Positions 18,341-27,285 of a stretch of DNA of 64,000 bases are shown here, piece after piece. Positions within the stretch are counted from its first letter, which is position 1; each line of letters starts with the position of its first letter. The notes under the pieces are model-generated. The model ran no database searches, was not told where the DNA came from, and saw only the letters and a program-made list of their open reading frames with translations. The stretch is from Steroidobacter gossypii (GTDB lineage Bacteria > Pseudomonadota > Gammaproteobacteria > Steroidobacterales > Steroidobacteraceae), in NCBI RefSeq assembly GCF_016801985.1, contig NZ_JAEVLS010000005.1, positions 124,001 to 188,000 of the forward strand. The letters are read 5' to 3'. Made by a program: the position numbers and the translations under genes.

Positions 18341-20248
18341 ATGCACGCCAAAGCTGCGCATCGCGCTGTCGCACGGAGAGCCTGGGGATTGCTGGCAGCG
18401 GTGGCGCTATCCGGGGCGCAGGCCGCCATGGAGGCGCCTCATCCCGGCCAGGCCGTCTACGAACGCAGCTGCGCCGCTTGTCACAACCAGCCCGAGGCCA
18501 CGCGCGCACCGTCGTTGGACACGCTCAAGGCCATGCGTTACCAGACCATTCTGTATGCCTTGAATGAAGGCAAAATGAAAGCCCAGGCGTCGATGCTGAG
18601 CGCCACTCAGAAGGCGGCAGTGATCGATTTTCTGGTGGGCCGCGAAGCCACCTCCGATGAATGGCTCGGCCACGCGATGTGCGCGCCGGAGCGTCGCATC
18701 CCGAAGCTGGATGACCCGGCAACGGTCATGGGATTTGGCTTCGACCCGAAGAATCATCGCCGGCTGAGCGCCGCGCAGAGCGGGCTGCGCACCGCCGACA
18801 TGCGCACTCTCGAGCTCGCGTGGGCCATGGGCTTTCCGAAGGCGACGCAAATGCGTTCGCAACCGGCCATCGTCGGCACGACTTTGTTTCTGCCGGTGGC
18901 CGATGCGCAGCGGCTGTTCGCCATCGACATCTCCGCCCAGCCCTGCGTGCAATGGGTTTACTGGCACGCAACACCGCTGCGGACCGGCGCGGCGTTCGGG
19001 GAGTTGCCGAACGGTCGCAAAGTCGTGGTGTTCAGCGACATCGCATCCAAGGTTCATATGCTGGACGCGACCACCGGCCAGGCGCTGTGGATTCAGCACG
19101 TGGGCCTGTACCCGCTGTCACTCACCACCGGGACACCTGCGCTTCACGGCGATCGCGTGTACGTGCCGATCTCTCAATATGAGATTTCCCTCGGCGGCAA
19201 CGACGATCACGAGTGTTGTCGCACGCACGGCGCGGTGACGGCGCTCGACGCCATGACCGGCAAGCCGATCTGGACCGCGCACACCATGGAAGAAGCCAGG
19301 CCCGTGCGCGATCGCGGCGACGGCAAGATGATCTTCGGCCCTTCAGGCGCGCCGATCTGGACTTCGCCCGCGATCGATGCGAAGCGCGGCGTCCTTTACG
19401 TCGGCACCGGTGAGGCGACTTCCGAACCTGCAGCGCCGACCACCGATGCGATTCTCGCCATCGATCTGAAGGACGGCCGCATTCGCTGGTCGTTCCAAGC
19501 CACCGAGAACGATATCTTTCTCACCGGCTGCGTCCGCAATCGGGACGGCCTGAACTGCCCGAAAAACTCCGTGCATCGTGATGTCGATTTCGGCGCTTCG
19601 GTGATCATCGCGCAACGCGCCGACGGTTCCGATGTGCTCCTCGCCGGGCAGAAGTCAGGCACCCTCTGGGCGCTCGACCCGGATCGCGACGGCAAACTGG
19701 TGTGGCGGCAGGACTTCGGCGAGGGTTCACCGCTCGGCGGCATTCATTGGGGCATCGCTTATGACGGCACGCGCGTGTTCGCGCCCATCAATCGCCCCTA
19801 CGCCTCCGCCACCAAGGCGGGCTCGCAAAAACCTGGATTGCATGCGGTGCGTGTCGACACGGGCGCGGTGGAGTGGTCGTATACAGCAAAGCCGGATTGC
19901 AGCGGCAAGCGCGCCGAGCTCGTGAAGGCCTGCGCAACGAACATCGGTTTCTCCGGCGCGCCCACCGTGATCGACGGTGCAGTTGTGAGCGGCAGCCTCG
20001 ATGGCTTCGTCCACGCATTCGATGCAAAGACCGGCGAGCTGCTGTTCAAATTCGACACCGCTCGCGCTTTCGACACTTTCAACGGCGTGCCCGCAAGCGG
20101 CGGCGCGATCGACAACGCGACCATCGTCGCGGCCAACGGCATGTTGTTCGTCAGCTCGGGCTATGGCTTGTTCGGTCAGATGCCGGGCAACGTGCTGCTG
20201 GCGTTCCGGCCCAAAGCAAAACAGATTCCGGCCACGCCCTCGCCCTGA
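18341..20248 (+). CDS. Cytochrome c-PQQ quinohemoprotein, polyvinyl-alcohol-dehydrogenase-like
   Basis: 635 residues, exported (Ala-rich signal, about 12-29). The heme c domain comes first, with C44-A-A-C47-H48, and an eight-bladed beta-propeller of PQQ-binding type follows from about 120. This order, plus GPSGAPIWTSPAID and RGVLYVGTGEATSEP, resembles cytochrome-containing PVA dehydrogenases rather than methanol/ethanol dehydrogenases, in which the heme is absent or C-terminal. It would oxidise an alcohol in the periplasm and pass electrons to the respiratory chain. AAGGGGGAT lies upstream of ATG 18341. The actual substrate cannot be read from the sequence. Confidence 0.85.
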   Translation: MHAKAAHRAVARRAWGLLAAVALSGAQAAMEAPHPGQAVYERSCAACHNQPEATRAPSLDTLKAMRYQTILYALNEGKMKAQASMLSATQKAAVIDFLVGREATSDEWLGHAMCAPERRIPKLDDPATVMGFGFDPKNHRRLSAAQSGLRTADMRTLELAWAMGFPKATQMRSQPAIVGTTLFLPVADAQRLFAIDISAQPCVQWVYWHATPLRTGAAFGELPNGRKVVVFSDIASKVHMLDATTGQALWIQHVGLYPLSLTTGTPALHGDRVYVPISQYEISLGGNDDHECCRTHGAVTALDAMTGKPIWTAHTMEEARPVRDRGDGKMIFGPSGAPIWTSPAIDAKRGVLYVGTGEATSEPAAPTTDAILAIDLKDGRIRWSFQATENDIFLTGCVRNRDGLNCPKNSVHRDVDFGASVIIAQRADGSDVLLAGQKSGTLWALDPDRDGKLVWRQDFGEGSPLGGIHWGIAYDGTRVFAPINRPYASATKAGSQKPGLHAVRVDTGAVEWSYTAKPDCSGKRAELVKACATNIGFSGAPTVIDGAVVSGSLDGFVHAFDAKTGELLFKFDTARAFDTFNGVPASGGAIDNATIVAANGMLFVSSGYGLFGQMPGNVLLAFRPKAKQIPATPSP

Positions 20249-20255
20249 GCGGCGC

Positions 20256-20867
20256 TCAGGTCTTTCGCAAGAAACGCTCGTACACGCCGAGAAAATGCTC
20301 GGCGGCCAGTTTGGTGTTGGTGCGCCAGTCGTCGCCGGCCGCGTGATCGGCGCCGTCGGTCACATACTTCACGGCGGTGAATGGAGCGCGCTCGAACCAG
20401 CATACTTTGGCCAAGGCATAACCTTCCATGTCGACCACATCGCATTCGACTGCGCCTTGCACGATCACGAACGAATCGCCGCTGCCGCACACACCGCGCG
20501 GCAAATGTTCGAACATCGGCGGGAACTCCAGCCGCGCGGGAATCTCATCTTCCAGCGGCGTGACGCCGAGGGCGAAACCGAGGCCGCTGACATCCATGTC
20601 CCGCTGCACGAAGGCATGACATTCCAGCACCGTGCCGGTCGCATGCACTCGACTGCCCACGGTGCCGAAGTTGATCACCTGCGGCATGGGCGCGCCTGCA
20701 TGCGCATAGGCGGCGAGCCGACGCGTCAACGCGTAAGCCGCGTTCACTTTGCCAACGCCGGTATACAACACTGGAATGTTGGCGCGCTCGAATATGCCCT
20801 GGCTCTCGAGCGGCAGCGCCATCACCAGCAATGGATTGGGAAGGTCGTGTAGCGTTGGATGCGACAT
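20256..20867 (-). CDS. Methylthioadenosine/adenosylhomocysteine-nucleosidase-like phosphorylase superfamily protein
   Basis: 203 residues. It has the nucleoside phosphorylase/hydrolase fold: TGVGKVNAAYALTRRL at about 36-51, INFGTVGS, the purine/ribose block VVDMEGYALAKVCW and the C-terminal VKYVTDGAD, whose Asp matches the general acid of MTA/SAH nucleosidases. Likely hydrolysis of a purine nucleoside such as MTA, SAH or futalosine; which one is open. The start ATG 20867 removes 20 unlikely upstream residues. It is divergent from the permease gene, 71 bases apart. Confidence 0.8.
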   Translation of the reverse strand: MSHPTLHDLPNPLLVMALPLESQGIFERANIPVLYTGVGKVNAAYALTRRLAAYAHAGAPMPQVINFGTVGSRVHATGTVLECHAFVQRDMDVSGLGFALGVTPLEDEIPARLEFPPMFEHLPRGVCGSGDSFVIVQGAVECDVVDMEGYALAKVCWFERAPFTAVKYVTDGADHAAGDDWRTNTKLAAEHFLGVYERFLRKT

Positions 20868-20938
20868 GGTGGCTGCATCATAGCGCGCGGGCAAAGCCAC
20901 GGCCGTACAATAGCGGCACACGAACAATGGGGAGCGTT

Positions 20939-22348
20939 ATGGCTTTCTGGAATCGCCGCAAGAGTCTCGAGTCGGTCAGCGCCCGGCAGTCGCACAGCGC
21001 GCTGCGGCCTACGTTGGGCTGGCCGCATCTGATGTGTCTGGGGATCGGAGGCATCGTTGGCACTGGCATTTACACTTTGATCGGCGTGGGCGCGGGGCTG
21101 GCCGGACCTGCCGTGATCCTCTCGTTCGTCGTGGCGGGCCTGGTGTGCGCGTGCGCCGCGCTGGCGTACACAGAGATGTCGACTATGATGCCGATGGCTG
21201 GCAGCGCCTACACGTATAGCTATGTGGCGCTCGGTGAGTTGCCCGCCTGGTTCGTGGGCTGGACGTTGATTCTCGAGTACACCGTCGTGTGCAGCGTCGT
21301 CGCCGTCGGCTGGTCTGGCTATGCCGGCGGCTTCCTCCGTTCGGTCGGGGTGGACTTCCCAGAAGCGCTGCTCGCCGGCCCGGCCGCGGGCGGCGTGATC
21401 AATGTGCCCGCCATCGTGATTGCGCTGGCGGTCGCCGCATTGCTCGCCCTGGGCTCGCGCGAAAGCGCGACGGTGAACATGATCCTCGTGTTCGTGAAGT
21501 TGGCGGCACTCGCCACTTTCATCGCACTGGCCATTCCGGCCTTCGATGCGAACAACTTCGAACCGTTCGCGCCTCATGGCTTCGGCGCCAAGGAAATCGG
21601 CGACGCCAAGTACGGCATGATGGGCGCAGCCGCGCTGATCTTTTTCGCGTTCTATGGTTTCGATGCGGTGTCCACTGCCGCCGAAGAAGCGAAGAATCCC
21701 GGTCGCGATCTGAAAATCGGCATCGTCGGCTCCATGGTCGCCTGCACGCTCATCTACATGGTCGTGGCCGCCGCCGCTATCGGCAGCACTCGCACGGATG
21801 TGCTGGCCGCCAGCTCCGAGCCGCTTGCCATGGTGTTACGTGGACTCGAGCACCCCGGCGCCGCCCGGTGGATCGGCATTGCCGCGGTGGTAGCGCTGCC
21901 GACTGTGATCATGGCGTTCATGTATGGCCAGTCGCGAATCTTCTTCGTGATGGCGCGTGACGGGCTGTTACCCGAACGACTGAGCGCGGTGAGCGAAAGC
22001 TCCGGAACGCCGGTGTTGATGACGATGGTCACTGGCGTGATCGTCGCCATCATTGCAGGCTTTCTGCCGCTGCAGCGAATCGCCGAGGTCGCCAACGCGG
22101 GCACGCTGGTCGCGTTCATCGCTGTCGCGATCTGCATGCTCGTGCTGAGAAACAAAGCGCCCAACGCACCGCGCCCGTTCCGCACCCCGGCGGCGACGCT
22201 AGTGGCGCTGGGCGCGATCATCGGTTGCGCGTATCTGTTCTCCAGCCTGCCTCGAGTGACGATCTATACGTTCCTGATCTGGAACGCGATCGGCATCGCG
22301 GTGTATTTCATCTACGCCCGGCACCAGAGCGGTCTGGCTCGCGCGTGA
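20939..22348 (+). CDS. APC-superfamily amino-acid permease (cationic amino-acid transporter-like)
   Basis: 469 residues with about twelve membrane helices. The first helix carries LGIGGIVGTGIYTLIGVGAG, the glycine-rich substrate-binding break of the APC fold, and helix 6 has FFAFYGFDAVSTAAEEAKNPGRD, the other signature of the CAT/YfnA branch. It is probably a proton-coupled amino-acid importer. ATG 20939 follows GGGGAG and gives the normal cytoplasmic start MAFWNRRK; the open frame upstream to 20831 overlaps the nucleosidase gene and is rejected. Confidence 0.92.
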   Translation: MAFWNRRKSLESVSARQSHSALRPTLGWPHLMCLGIGGIVGTGIYTLIGVGAGLAGPAVILSFVVAGLVCACAALAYTEMSTMMPMAGSAYTYSYVALGELPAWFVGWTLILEYTVVCSVVAVGWSGYAGGFLRSVGVDFPEALLAGPAAGGVINVPAIVIALAVAALLALGSRESATVNMILVFVKLAALATFIALAIPAFDANNFEPFAPHGFGAKEIGDAKYGMMGAAALIFFAFYGFDAVSTAAEEAKNPGRDLKIGIVGSMVACTLIYMVVAAAAIGSTRTDVLAASSEPLAMVLRGLEHPGAARWIGIAAVVALPTVIMAFMYGQSRIFFVMARDGLLPERLSAVSESSGTPVLMTMVTGVIVAIIAGFLPLQRIAEVANAGTLVAFIAVAICMLVLRNKAPNAPRPFRTPAATLVALGAIIGCAYLFSSLPRVTIYTFLIWNAIGIAVYFIYARHQSGLARA

Positions 22349-22358
22349 GGCCTATCCG

Positions 22359-23228
22359 TTACTCGGCGGATGAGGGCTTCGCCGAGTAGCGGAATATATA
22401 CTTCATGGCGTCGCCCACGGTGCTGGCCCACACGGACCACGCGTGGGCGCCATCGACGATACGCAGCTCGGCGGGCTGCTTGTTGGCTCGAAGCAGCGAG
22501 TACAGCTTGGTGGCCTCGACTTCGATCATGAACTCATCGTCGTCGCCGGAGTTGATGTACATGGGCACCGGCGTCTGCTTCGCCAGATACGCTTGCCACA
22601 GTGCTGGATAGTTCATGTCCTTCCACACCTGCTCGTCGAACTGCGGCGTTCCGAACGTACCCACCGAGCGCGCACTCGACGTCGCCGGCGGCAGCGGATC
22701 GTAGATCGCCGGCGACAACAGCGCCGCCGCAGCGAACATCTCCGGATACTTCATCGCGAAACGCAGCGAACCGTAACCGCCCATCGAGAGCCCGCCGATC
22801 AGCCGACCTTCCCGCGACTTCAACACCCGCCAGTGACTTTCGACATCCGGGATGAGATCCCGAATCACCGCCGTCTCCATTTTCTCCTTCCGATCCACGA
22901 ACCACGTCACTCCCGCATCCGGCATCACGATTACCGCCGCCGGGATCTCGCCGCTCTCGATCAAAGCGTCCGCCGTGCTTTGGATATTCCCTTGCTCTAC
23001 CCAATGCCGTCGCGTGCCGTTGTTGCCGTGAAGGAGATACAGCACGGGATAACTCAGTCTCGACGTCTCGTACCCCGTGGGAAGATACACCTCGTAAGCC
23101 CAGCTCCGGCCCAGTGCAGGTGACTTGAACTCTCGCGTGACGATTTCGCCCGAAAACGCTGGCGCTGCCATCGCCGCGCACAGGGCGATGACGATGGTCT
23201 GGAACACAAAATGAAGCATCTTTGGCAT
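22359..23228 (-). CDS. Exported esterase (esterase D / PF00756-type alpha/beta hydrolase)
   Basis: 289 residues with a signal peptide ending about residue 27 (AAMAAPAFSG). The fold resembles esterase D, feruloyl esterase and mycolyltransferase enzymes: SYPVLYLLHGNNGTRRHW, then the nucleophile elbow GGLSMGGYGSL with Ser at about residue 147, an acidic residue in NSGDDDEF and the catalytic His in GAHAWSVW near the C-terminus. It cleaves an ester in the periplasm, substrate unknown. No Shine-Dalgarno stands out before ATG 23228; ATG 23219 is an alternative. Confidence 0.87.
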   Translation of the reverse strand: MPKMLHFVFQTIVIALCAAMAAPAFSGEIVTREFKSPALGRSWAYEVYLPTGYETSRLSYPVLYLLHGNNGTRRHWVEQGNIQSTADALIESGEIPAAVIVMPDAGVTWFVDRKEKMETAVIRDLIPDVESHWRVLKSREGRLIGGLSMGGYGSLRFAMKYPEMFAAAALLSPAIYDPLPPATSSARSVGTFGTPQFDEQVWKDMNYPALWQAYLAKQTPVPMYINSGDDDEFMIEVEATKLYSLLRANKQPAELRIVDGAHAWSVWASTVGDAMKYIFRYSAKPSSAE

Positions 23229-23364
23229 GGGAAGTGAACAGAGCTGACGGTGCGGTCGGAACCGAACTTTACCCCAGCCCTCCGGGTCACGCGATCAAAG
23301 AACCGCGCAGCGCTGGTCGGGCCCCGAGGTCCTCCCGGCAGCGTCAGACACCAGCGACCCGAAT

Positions 23365-25080
23365 TCAAGTCCCAGCGCTGAACAACTCAGTCTGCGACGG
23401 CTCGGATGACTTGGATGGCGCTTTGTCCTCTTTGACGTTCCGATAGCGGATCACGCCGAAGACCATCTCCTCCCAAGTCTGCTCACCCCACGTAACCTCC
23501 CGATTCGGGTCCGGGTTGGCTTTGTTCTGAACGGAGTTATCGAACACCTGGGTGTACACGATGCGCGTGCCGGCGGGCACCGTCAGAGGTTGGGCGAGGT
23601 CATAGGTGGACTGCCAGTTGAAGTCATAGACCGGGATATTGATCAGCATCTGCTCGCGACCATCCGGATAGTGAGCCACGAAGCTCGAGGACTTGCCTCG
23701 AAAGTGCGCATGTGGATGCAGGCTGTAGATGACTGCGTCCTGATCGAACTTGCGTTCGGCCGTCTCCACGTGAACCTTGGTGTTCGGCGGAATCTTCAGC
23801 TTGGTATTGAAGAACACCATGCTCCTGAAGTTGTACTTGGGCGCCTCCTTCATGAAGTACAACCCCATCCGCGTCACATCCGTCAGCACCCGCCCGTTCG
23901 GCGTGTAGTGCACCTGGAAATGCAGCTTGGTCTTGGCTGGCAGCAGGATGCCATTGTCCTTCGGCACCTGCAGCGGCTCCGCGCCCGGTACGTAATTGTT
24001 CAAGCTGATGTTGCCGCGAGTCTCCCCGCCCGCCGACGCGATGATGTGATGAAGCACCGCGCGCTGCCCGGGCAGAAAGTCTACCGCTCGCACCCAAACA
24101 TCGCGATCGAGCGGATTGTCGATCTTGATGTTCTGATAAGGAATCGTCCCGGTCGCCGGCGTCGTGAATGGCGGCAGCTCCACGATCAGGTCGGGTTTGC
24201 CCAGCGGCCACTCCGGCCAATCTTTCTTCTGCGTCAGCAGCGGATCCGCACCCGTGCCTCGCGGCGAGCCGGCCTCGATCCAATGCACCAACGTTCTGGC
24301 CTGCTCCGGCGACAAGCCTCGATCGTTGCTGAACACGTTGTAGTGTGGATCGGCGTGCCACGGCGGCATGCGCTGCGTGCGTACGACTTCACGAATCATC
24401 GGTGAGAAGCCGCGAATCATGTCGTAGTTGCTCATCTGCCAGGGGCCGATTCCGCCTTCGCGATGACAGGCCACGCACTTGTCCATCAGCAACGGCGCGA
24501 TTTGTTTCTCGTACGAGATCTGCGTGTGCGCGCTGCGGTTCTCACGTTCAGGCATCTTGATGGCACAGCCCATCACAGTGGCGCTGGCAAGTGAGAGCTT
24601 GCCACCGATGACAGCATCGAGCGCACTGGCGACTCCGCTGGGACTGCCCCGATAAGCGATTTTCCAGCCCTTGGTGTTCACCACGAGAACTTCGCCGTTG
24701 TGAGTGAGATTCAGCGACTCGCCGACCAGCTGGGTGGTGTCCAGCATGATGGGCAGCTTGATACCTGCCTGCTTCGCTTCCTTGCCAATGGTCTGCAACG
24801 AGTCGCTCAGATTCGAATTGATTGCGAGGAAGGTCACGCCTTGCGGTTCATATTTGCTCTGCAAGGCCTGCACAGCAGTTGCGGCCTGCCGCGACGCCTC
24901 GCAGCCGTTGCCCTGAGCGAGCAGCACCACCGCCTTCATGTCGGAAAAGTAATGAAGCTCGTGCGACACCCCGCGATGATCCGTCAGGCGAAAATTGTCC
25001 GCGACATCGGCGGCGGCGAACGCATGCGCGCTCAGCAACAGCGAGGAAAGCAGGGTCCCCGCACGATGAAGGTTACTCAT
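23365..25080 (-). CDS. Exported redoxin - cytochrome c - copper-monooxygenase-like fusion protein
   Basis: 571 residues with a signal peptide. Three modules are visible. (1) A thioredoxin/peroxiredoxin-like domain (about 25-170, VVLLAQGNGCEASRQAA) with a single Cys in place of CxxC. (2) A heme-binding segment C202-V-A-C205-H206. (3) A C-terminal beta-rich part (about 290-550) with LHHIIASAG and LHPHAHFRGKS, resembling type II copper ascorbate-dependent monooxygenases (PHM/DBH fold). Together they suggest a periplasmic redox enzyme that receives electrons through heme. I chose ATG 25080; TTG 25110 adds ten residues. The reaction is not known to me. Confidence 0.8.
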   Translation of the reverse strand: MSNLHRAGTLLSSLLLSAHAFAAADVADNFRLTDHRGVSHELHYFSDMKAVVLLAQGNGCEASRQAATAVQALQSKYEPQGVTFLAINSNLSDSLQTIGKEAKQAGIKLPIMLDTTQLVGESLNLTHNGEVLVVNTKGWKIAYRGSPSGVASALDAVIGGKLSLASATVMGCAIKMPERENRSAHTQISYEKQIAPLLMDKCVACHREGGIGPWQMSNYDMIRGFSPMIREVVRTQRMPPWHADPHYNVFSNDRGLSPEQARTLVHWIEAGSPRGTGADPLLTQKKDWPEWPLGKPDLIVELPPFTTPATGTIPYQNIKIDNPLDRDVWVRAVDFLPGQRAVLHHIIASAGGETRGNISLNNYVPGAEPLQVPKDNGILLPAKTKLHFQVHYTPNGRVLTDVTRMGLYFMKEAPKYNFRSMVFFNTKLKIPPNTKVHVETAERKFDQDAVIYSLHPHAHFRGKSSSFVAHYPDGREQMLINIPVYDFNWQSTYDLAQPLTVPAGTRIVYTQVFDNSVQNKANPDPNREVTWGEQTWEEMVFGVIRYRNVKEDKAPSKSSEPSQTELFSAGT

Positions 25081-25295
25081 GTGACATCCGTTTGACTGGT
25101 CGGCCGACAAAGTGAATGGGACGAGCTAGTGTGCGATGGGGCATGCTTTAGTGTCCACGCGCGAACGGGGTCAAAACGCACGCTTAAACGGCGTCTTGAT
25201 AAATCTTGTATGTCGCTGGCAAGGGCGGTGCGCTCACCTGTCGTTACACTTCGAGCTCGCGTCGCATTCCGAGTCACTACAATGGCGAGGTGGGG

Positions 25296-26288
25296 ATGAA
25301 TCAGGGACTGCTGAGCGGTATTGCCGTTTTGCTGGCAGTGATTTCGATGACGGCGCACCCCGAGGGAAGCGCACGTTATCAGCCGCCGCGACTCGCGGAT
25401 GGCGCGCCCGATCTGCAGGGCGTGTGGACCAATGCCACGGCGACACCGATGGAGCGCGCCGTGGAATTGGGGACGCGACGAGCATTCACAGATGCGGAGG
25501 CGGCAGCGATCAGCAGAGCGGCGATCGCCGCGGTGGAGGCGGATGCGCGACCCAGCGATCCCGACAAGAAGATCGAAGCGGCGAGCTCGTTGCCGCCGGT
25601 GGGCAATTACAACTTGTTCTGGACGGATCGAGGCATGCAGGTGGCGGTCATCGATGGGGAGTATCGAACCTCCATGATCATCGAGCCGCTGAATGGTCGC
25701 ATGCCTCCGCTTACAGAGGCCGGGCAACGGCGAATAGCGGCGACCAGGATCGGGCGTTCCAACGATGGACCGGAGGGGCGGGCGTTAGGCGAGCGATGTT
25801 TGTTGTCGTTCGGCTCGGCGTCGGGGCCGCCGATGCTGCCGGTCATGTACAACAGCTACTACCAGATCGTGCAGTCGCCGGGGTATGTGATGATCCTTGT
25901 CGAGATGGTTCACGATGCGCGCATCATTCGTATCGATGATCGGCATGTGCCGGGGAATGTGCGCAAGTGGATGGGGGATTCTGTGGGGCGCTGGGAAGAC
26001 GACACGCTCGTGGTCGAGACGCGCAACTTTCGGCCGGAGCAGAGCTTCCGCGGGTCGTCGGAGAATGCGGTGGTCACCGAGAGGTTCACTCGGGTCGCGA
26101 AGGACAATATCGTGTATCGGTTCACCATCGAGGATCCGTCCACGTTCACGGCCATTATCAAGGGTGAGCTGCCTTTCCAGGCCGTCGATGCAAACATCTA
26201 CGAGTACGCGTGCCACGAGGGGAATTACGCGTTGCCTGGCATCCTCTCTGGCGCTAGGGAAGAGGAGAAGGCGGCAGCGGAGAGATAG
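25296..26288 (+). CDS. Exported protein of unknown function (GxPDLxGVW-type)
   Basis: 330 residues with a signal peptide (LLSGIAVLLAVISMTAHPEG). It is not assigned to an enzyme. Near the mature N-terminus is LADGAPDLQGVWTNAT, a motif I associate with a widespread uncharacterised secreted family in soil proteobacteria and acidobacteria. Later come a repeated beta pattern and a C-terminal HVPGNVRKWMGDSVGRWEDDTLVVETRNF block of the same family. The C-terminal YEYACHEGNY is also typical of it. GAGGTGGGG precedes ATG 25296, which fixes the start. No neighbour explains its role. Confidence 0.75.
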   Translation: MNQGLLSGIAVLLAVISMTAHPEGSARYQPPRLADGAPDLQGVWTNATATPMERAVELGTRRAFTDAEAAAISRAAIAAVEADARPSDPDKKIEAASSLPPVGNYNLFWTDRGMQVAVIDGEYRTSMIIEPLNGRMPPLTEAGQRRIAATRIGRSNDGPEGRALGERCLLSFGSASGPPMLPVMYNSYYQIVQSPGYVMILVEMVHDARIIRIDDRHVPGNVRKWMGDSVGRWEDDTLVVETRNFRPEQSFRGSSENAVVTERFTRVAKDNIVYRFTIEDPSTFTAIIKGELPFQAVDANIYEYACHEGNYALPGILSGAREEEKAAAER

Positions 26289-26332
26289 GGCGGCTGTGCA
26301 CCCCTCGCCTTAGGCGCTGCTCGACGCGCGAT

Positions 26333-26674
26333 TCAACGACTCGCCCGCGTGAGACTGACGATTTTGCCGTCGCGGATGACGACCGCCATCGGCAACTTTC
26401 CGGACGTGGGTTGATAGATCCAACGTTCCGTGACCGTGAAATTCCCGGTCTTCACGCGCATGCCGTTGGCGTTGGTGAGGTAGATCTCGTCCTTGGTCAC
26501 ATCGCGACTGATGGGCTGGCCACATTTTTTTACCAGCTCATCCAGCGTCACGGACTCGCTGACGACCCATTTGCCACAGCGCATGGAGTCGGCGTGGGCG
26601 ACGTCGAACGCGCCGGCTGCGAGCGCCAAGCAGATGATCAAATAGCGGGGATTGCGCAACGAGCCGCGACTCAT
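26333..26674 (-). CDS. DUF2845-like small exported protein
   Basis: 113 residues: signal peptide (YLIICLALAAGAFDVAHA), then the DUF2845 pattern SMRCGKWVVSESVTLDELVKKCGQP, in which two cysteines lie about 18 residues apart, and a C-terminal GKIVSL strand. The family is uncharacterised; some members resemble the BamE-like fold. GGAGG lies five bases before ATG 26674, so I prefer it over ATG 26686. Confidence 0.8.
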   Translation of the reverse strand: MSRGSLRNPRYLIICLALAAGAFDVAHADSMRCGKWVVSESVTLDELVKKCGQPISRDVTKDEIYLTNANGMRVKTGNFTVTERWIYQPTSGKLPMAVVIRDGKIVSLTRASR

Positions 26675-26775
26675 GTCTGCCTCCATCCATTCGTAGCCGA
26701 AGCTTACGGCGAATGACGGAAGCAGAACAGAGTGGCGGCCCGTCGCTGCGACAAAGCCGTTAAGGCAACGGCAGT

Positions 26776-27210
26776 TTATTCGTCGCGCGCGTAACGGTCG
26801 CGGTCGCGGCGGCCGTCGCGTGACTGCATTTCACGTTCGATGTCGAGGTAGGCCTCCGTCACCGACTGGAAGTCCTCAGAAGCATCCCGGCTGTCCGAAC
26901 GGTCGACTTCATCGCGCATGGCGTGATAGCGCCGCGATACATCGTTGAACGCATCTCGCACGTCTTCATCGGACGAGTCTCTGTCCTCGACAACGCGACG
27001 AAATTCGCGGGCCTCTTCGGCGAGCTCACGTGCGTCACGACGGAAGCCCGAGCGCTCGCCGTCATCGCGCGCTTCGTCTTCCAGAGCGAACGCACTACGT
27101 TCGAGGCGATTCGCCGAGCTGCTCAGATTGCCGCCCGTGGTGGCGCAGCCACCCACCGCCATCAAACCGATCGTTGCTGCCACTAAAAGATTGTTTCTCA
27201 TCCTGGTCAT
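26776..27210 (-). CDS. Highly charged coiled lipoprotein of unknown function
   Basis: 144 residues. The signal ends in the lipobox VGGC (about 19-22). The rest is almost entirely helical and strongly charged: runs of Glu, Asp and Arg with heptad-like spacing (RLERSAFALEDEARDDGE and similar), ending in an Arg/Asp-rich tail. It would be a periplasmic alpha-helical lipoprotein, perhaps a small-molecule or envelope-stress accessory. AGGAG lies seven bases before ATG 27210. I do not recognise a named family. Confidence 0.72.
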   Translation of the reverse strand: MTRMRNNLLVAATIGLMAVGGCATTGGNLSSSANRLERSAFALEDEARDDGERSGFRRDARELAEEAREFRRVVEDRDSSDEDVRDAFNDVSRRYHAMRDEVDRSDSRDASEDFQSVTEAYLDIEREMQSRDGRRDRDRYARDE

Positions 27211-27285
27211 GACCCACTCCTGCCTCTGCGGCGGCCATAAATAGATGCCACAGAAACGAGTCGGCCACAGGGTCGGTTCCAGCCG

